This document shows positions 22,433 to 24,069 of a stretch of DNA of 24,069 nucleotides, in pieces. The notes under the pieces were generated by a model. It ran no database searches. It saw only the letters and a program-made list of their open reading frames with translations, and had not been told where the DNA came from. The stretch comes from Salinisphaera sp. UBA6602 (GTDB lineage Bacteria; Pseudomonadota; Gammaproteobacteria; Nevskiales; Salinisphaeraceae). Location of the stretch: the NCBI GenBank assembly GCA_002433465.1, contig DJIE01000182.1:61525-85593 (forward strand), in the 5' to 3' direction. The translations under genes and the position numbers were made by a program. Each line of letters begins with the position of its first letter. Position 1 is the stretch's first letter.

Positions 22433-24069
22433 CAAGCGGCGGCCGTTTCTTCGGCCTCGGGCGTCCAGTCGGTGGTGGCGACCATGGTCAGCACGTCGTA
22501 CTGGGCCACGACCTCGTCGTTCTGGTTTGTCACGGTGGCGTCCCAGCGCACTTCGCCGTATTCGGTGTTCTCGCGCTTGGTCTTGTGCTTGCAGGTGAGC
22601 GCGACCTTGAGCGCGTCGCCCGGATAGGCCGGGGTCATGAAACGCAGGTTGTCGACGCCGTAGTTGGCCAGCACCGGGCCCGGGTTGGGCTCGACGAACA
22701 GGCCGGCTGCCAGCGACACGATGTAGTAGCCGTGGGCCACGCGCCCGTCGAAGAACGGATTGGCCTTGGCGGCCTCTTCGTCCATATGGGCATAGAAGGT
22801 ATCGCCGGTGAAGTTGGCGAAATGCTCGATATCCTCGAGGGTGACCTCGCGGGCATCGGTGAGAATCGCGTCGCCGATTTCGAGTTCATCGAAGTGCTTC
22901 TGGAACGGGTGGCGATCGGTTTGTACACGCTTGCCGCCCGGCAGCCAGTGGTCGATCACATCGGCCAGCATGTCGGGCGAACCCTGCAGGGCACTGCGCT
23001 GCATGTAATGAAACACGGCGCGCATGCCGCCCAGCTCTTCGCCACCGCCGGCACGCCCCGGCCCGCCGTGGACCAGCATGGGCATGGGCGAGCCGTGGCC
23101 GGTGGATTCCTTGGCGCAGTCGCGATCGAGCACGAGCAGACGACCATGGAACGGCGCACAGCCCAGCGTCATCGCCCGGGCGAAGCCGGCATCGTAGGTC
23201 ACGATCGAGCCGACCAGGCTGCCCCCGCCCAGACGGGCAAGCGCCACGGCCTCTTCGGTGGTTTCGTAGGGCATGACGGTCGCGACCGGGCCAAAGGCCT
23301 CGATCGTATGGATCGCCGTATTGTCGAACGGTGCATCGGCCGACAGCACGACCGGACCGACGAACGCGCCCTTGTCGGCATCGGCATCGACCACCTCGCA
23401 GCGTGCCGGATCGCCGTAGACGATCCTGGCGCCCTGGGCCAGATCGGCGATGCGTGCGCGTACTTCTTCGACCTGATCGCGGCTGGCCAGCGCCCCCATG
23501 GTTACGCCTTCGGCTTCGGGATGGCCGACCACCACCTTGTCGAGCTTTTCCGACAGCGCATCGATGAACGCCTGCTGGTGATCACGGGCGACCAGCACGC
23601 GCCGGATGGCGGTACATTTCTGCCCGGCCTTGACCGTCATCTCGCGCATGACCTCTTTTACGGCCAGCTTGAATTCGGGTGTGTCCGGGCCGGCGTCGGG
23701 GCCGAGCGCGAGGAAGTTGAGCGAATCGGCTTCCATGGAGAAGCGGGTGGCGTTCTCGACGATCGCCGGGTGCTGCTTCAACTTGCGGCCGGTCGCCGCC
23801 GAACCGGTGAAGGTGACAACGTCCTGGCAGGTCACGTGGCCGAGCAGATCGCCCACGCCGCCGCTGATCAGCTGCAACGCGCCTTCTTCGATCAGCCCGG
23901 AATCAACGATCGCGCGCACCATGTCTTCGGTGACGAAAGCGGTCTGGGTGGCCGGTTTGACGATCGCCGGCAGGCCGGCCAGATAGTTGGCCGCGAATTT
24001 CTCCAGCATGCCCCAGCACGGAAAGTTGAAGGCGTTGATATGCACGGCCACGCCTTCCAGCGAGGTGTG
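22432..24069 (-). CDS. paaZ: Bifunctional oxepin-CoA hydrolase / aldehyde dehydrogenase, partial
   Basis: The frame is open at the right edge; 545 C-terminal residues are present. The aldehyde dehydrogenase part has Glu113 (SMEADSLN) and Cys152 (GQKCTAIRR), 39 residues apart as are Glu256 and Cys295 of E. coli PaaZ, so about 140 N-terminal residues are missing. The C-terminal MaoC-type hydratase has [11 protein letters not shown] with Asp423 and His428, spaced like the E. coli Asp561/His566 pair, and [10 protein letters not shown]. The protein opens oxepin-CoA and oxidises the resulting semialdehyde to 3-oxo-5,6-dehydrosuberyl-CoA. An internal GTG at 24051 is Val, not a start, because HTSLEG precedes it. 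The stop lies at the edge of the palindromic element. Confidence 0.96.
   Translation of the reverse strand, partial: HTSLEGVAVHINAFNFPCWGMLEKFAANYLAGLPAIVKPATQTAFVTEDMVRAIVDSGLIEEGALQLISGGVGDLLGHVTCQDVVTFTGSAATGRKLKQHPAIVENATRFSMEADSLNFLALGPDAGPDTPEFKLAVKEVMREMTVKAGQKCTAIRRVLVARDHQQAFIDALSEKLDKVVVGHPEAEGVTMGALASRDQVEEVRARIADLAQGARIVYGDPARCEVVDADADKGAFVGPVVLSADAPFDNTAIHTIEAFGPVATVMPYETTEEAVALARLGGGSLVGSIVTYDAGFARAMTLGCAPFHGRLLVLDRDCAKESTGHGSPMPMLVHGGPGRAGGGEELGGMRAVFHYMQRSALQGSPDMLADVIDHWLPGGKRVQTDRHPFQKHFDELEIGDAILTDAREVTLEDIEHFANFTGDTFYAHMDEEAAKANPFFDGRVAHGYYIVSLAAGLFVEPNPGPVLANYGVDNLRFMTPAYPGDALKVALTCKHKTKRENTEYGEVRWDATVTNQNDEVVAQYDVLTMVATTDWTPEAEETAAA

Overview
The window is GC-rich bacterial DNA with tightly packed, often overlapping genes. 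The gene set (a TTQ amine dehydrogenase, a paa pathway, SufT, a PrxQ/Bcp peroxiredoxin, outer-membrane porin-type proteins) points to a proteobacterium, most likely a gammaproteobacterium. A Salinisphaera-like origin is a guess only. No tRNA, rRNA, CRISPR array or transposase was seen. Both ends cut genes: a PhzF-type protein on the left and paaZ on the right.

Bases 1-7311 are mixed housekeeping and stress functions. They hold the end of a PhzF-family gene and a DUF423 membrane protein (+). A DUF4112/peroxiredoxin pair follows (-). Next come an SMP-30/strictosidine-synthase-like protein with a FFLEELY-motif-like protein, and a 48-residue DUF3096 protein (+). Then sufT (-) lies divergent from a CbiX/SirB-like chelatase, a small membrane protein and tspO (+). 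A perfect FNR/ANR-type box sits between sufT and the chelatase. Two tandem SDR oxidoreductases (+) end this part.

Bases 7364-18060 (all -) are an aromatic-amine/alcohol catabolic block. In transcription order it holds an NAD-type aldehyde dehydrogenase, an exported YtcJ-type amidohydrolase, a PQQ quinohaemoprotein alcohol dehydrogenase, an intrinsic terminator, and then aauB-aauE-aauD-aauA (aromatic amine dehydrogenase and its light-chain export/folding proteins). A monohaem cytochrome c and an outer-membrane beta-barrel protein close the block. A divergent AraC-family regulator (18373-19326, FeaR-like in context) faces the aldehyde dehydrogenase and has a near-consensus sigma-54 promoter.

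Bases 19485-24069 (all -) carry paaZ (partial), paaG, paaI and paaK of the phenylacetyl-CoA pathway. A 144-bp hairpin-forming element lies between paaZ and paaG.

Together this reads as a funnel. Arylalkylamines (AADH) and arylalkyl alcohols (PQQ-ADH) would be oxidised in the periplasm to aldehydes such as phenylacetaldehyde, with the amidohydrolase perhaps releasing amines from amides or formamides. The cytoplasmic aldehyde dehydrogenase would make phenylacetate, PaaK would activate it to phenylacetyl-CoA, and the paa enzymes would open the ring. Families are read from sequence; substrates are inferred from context.
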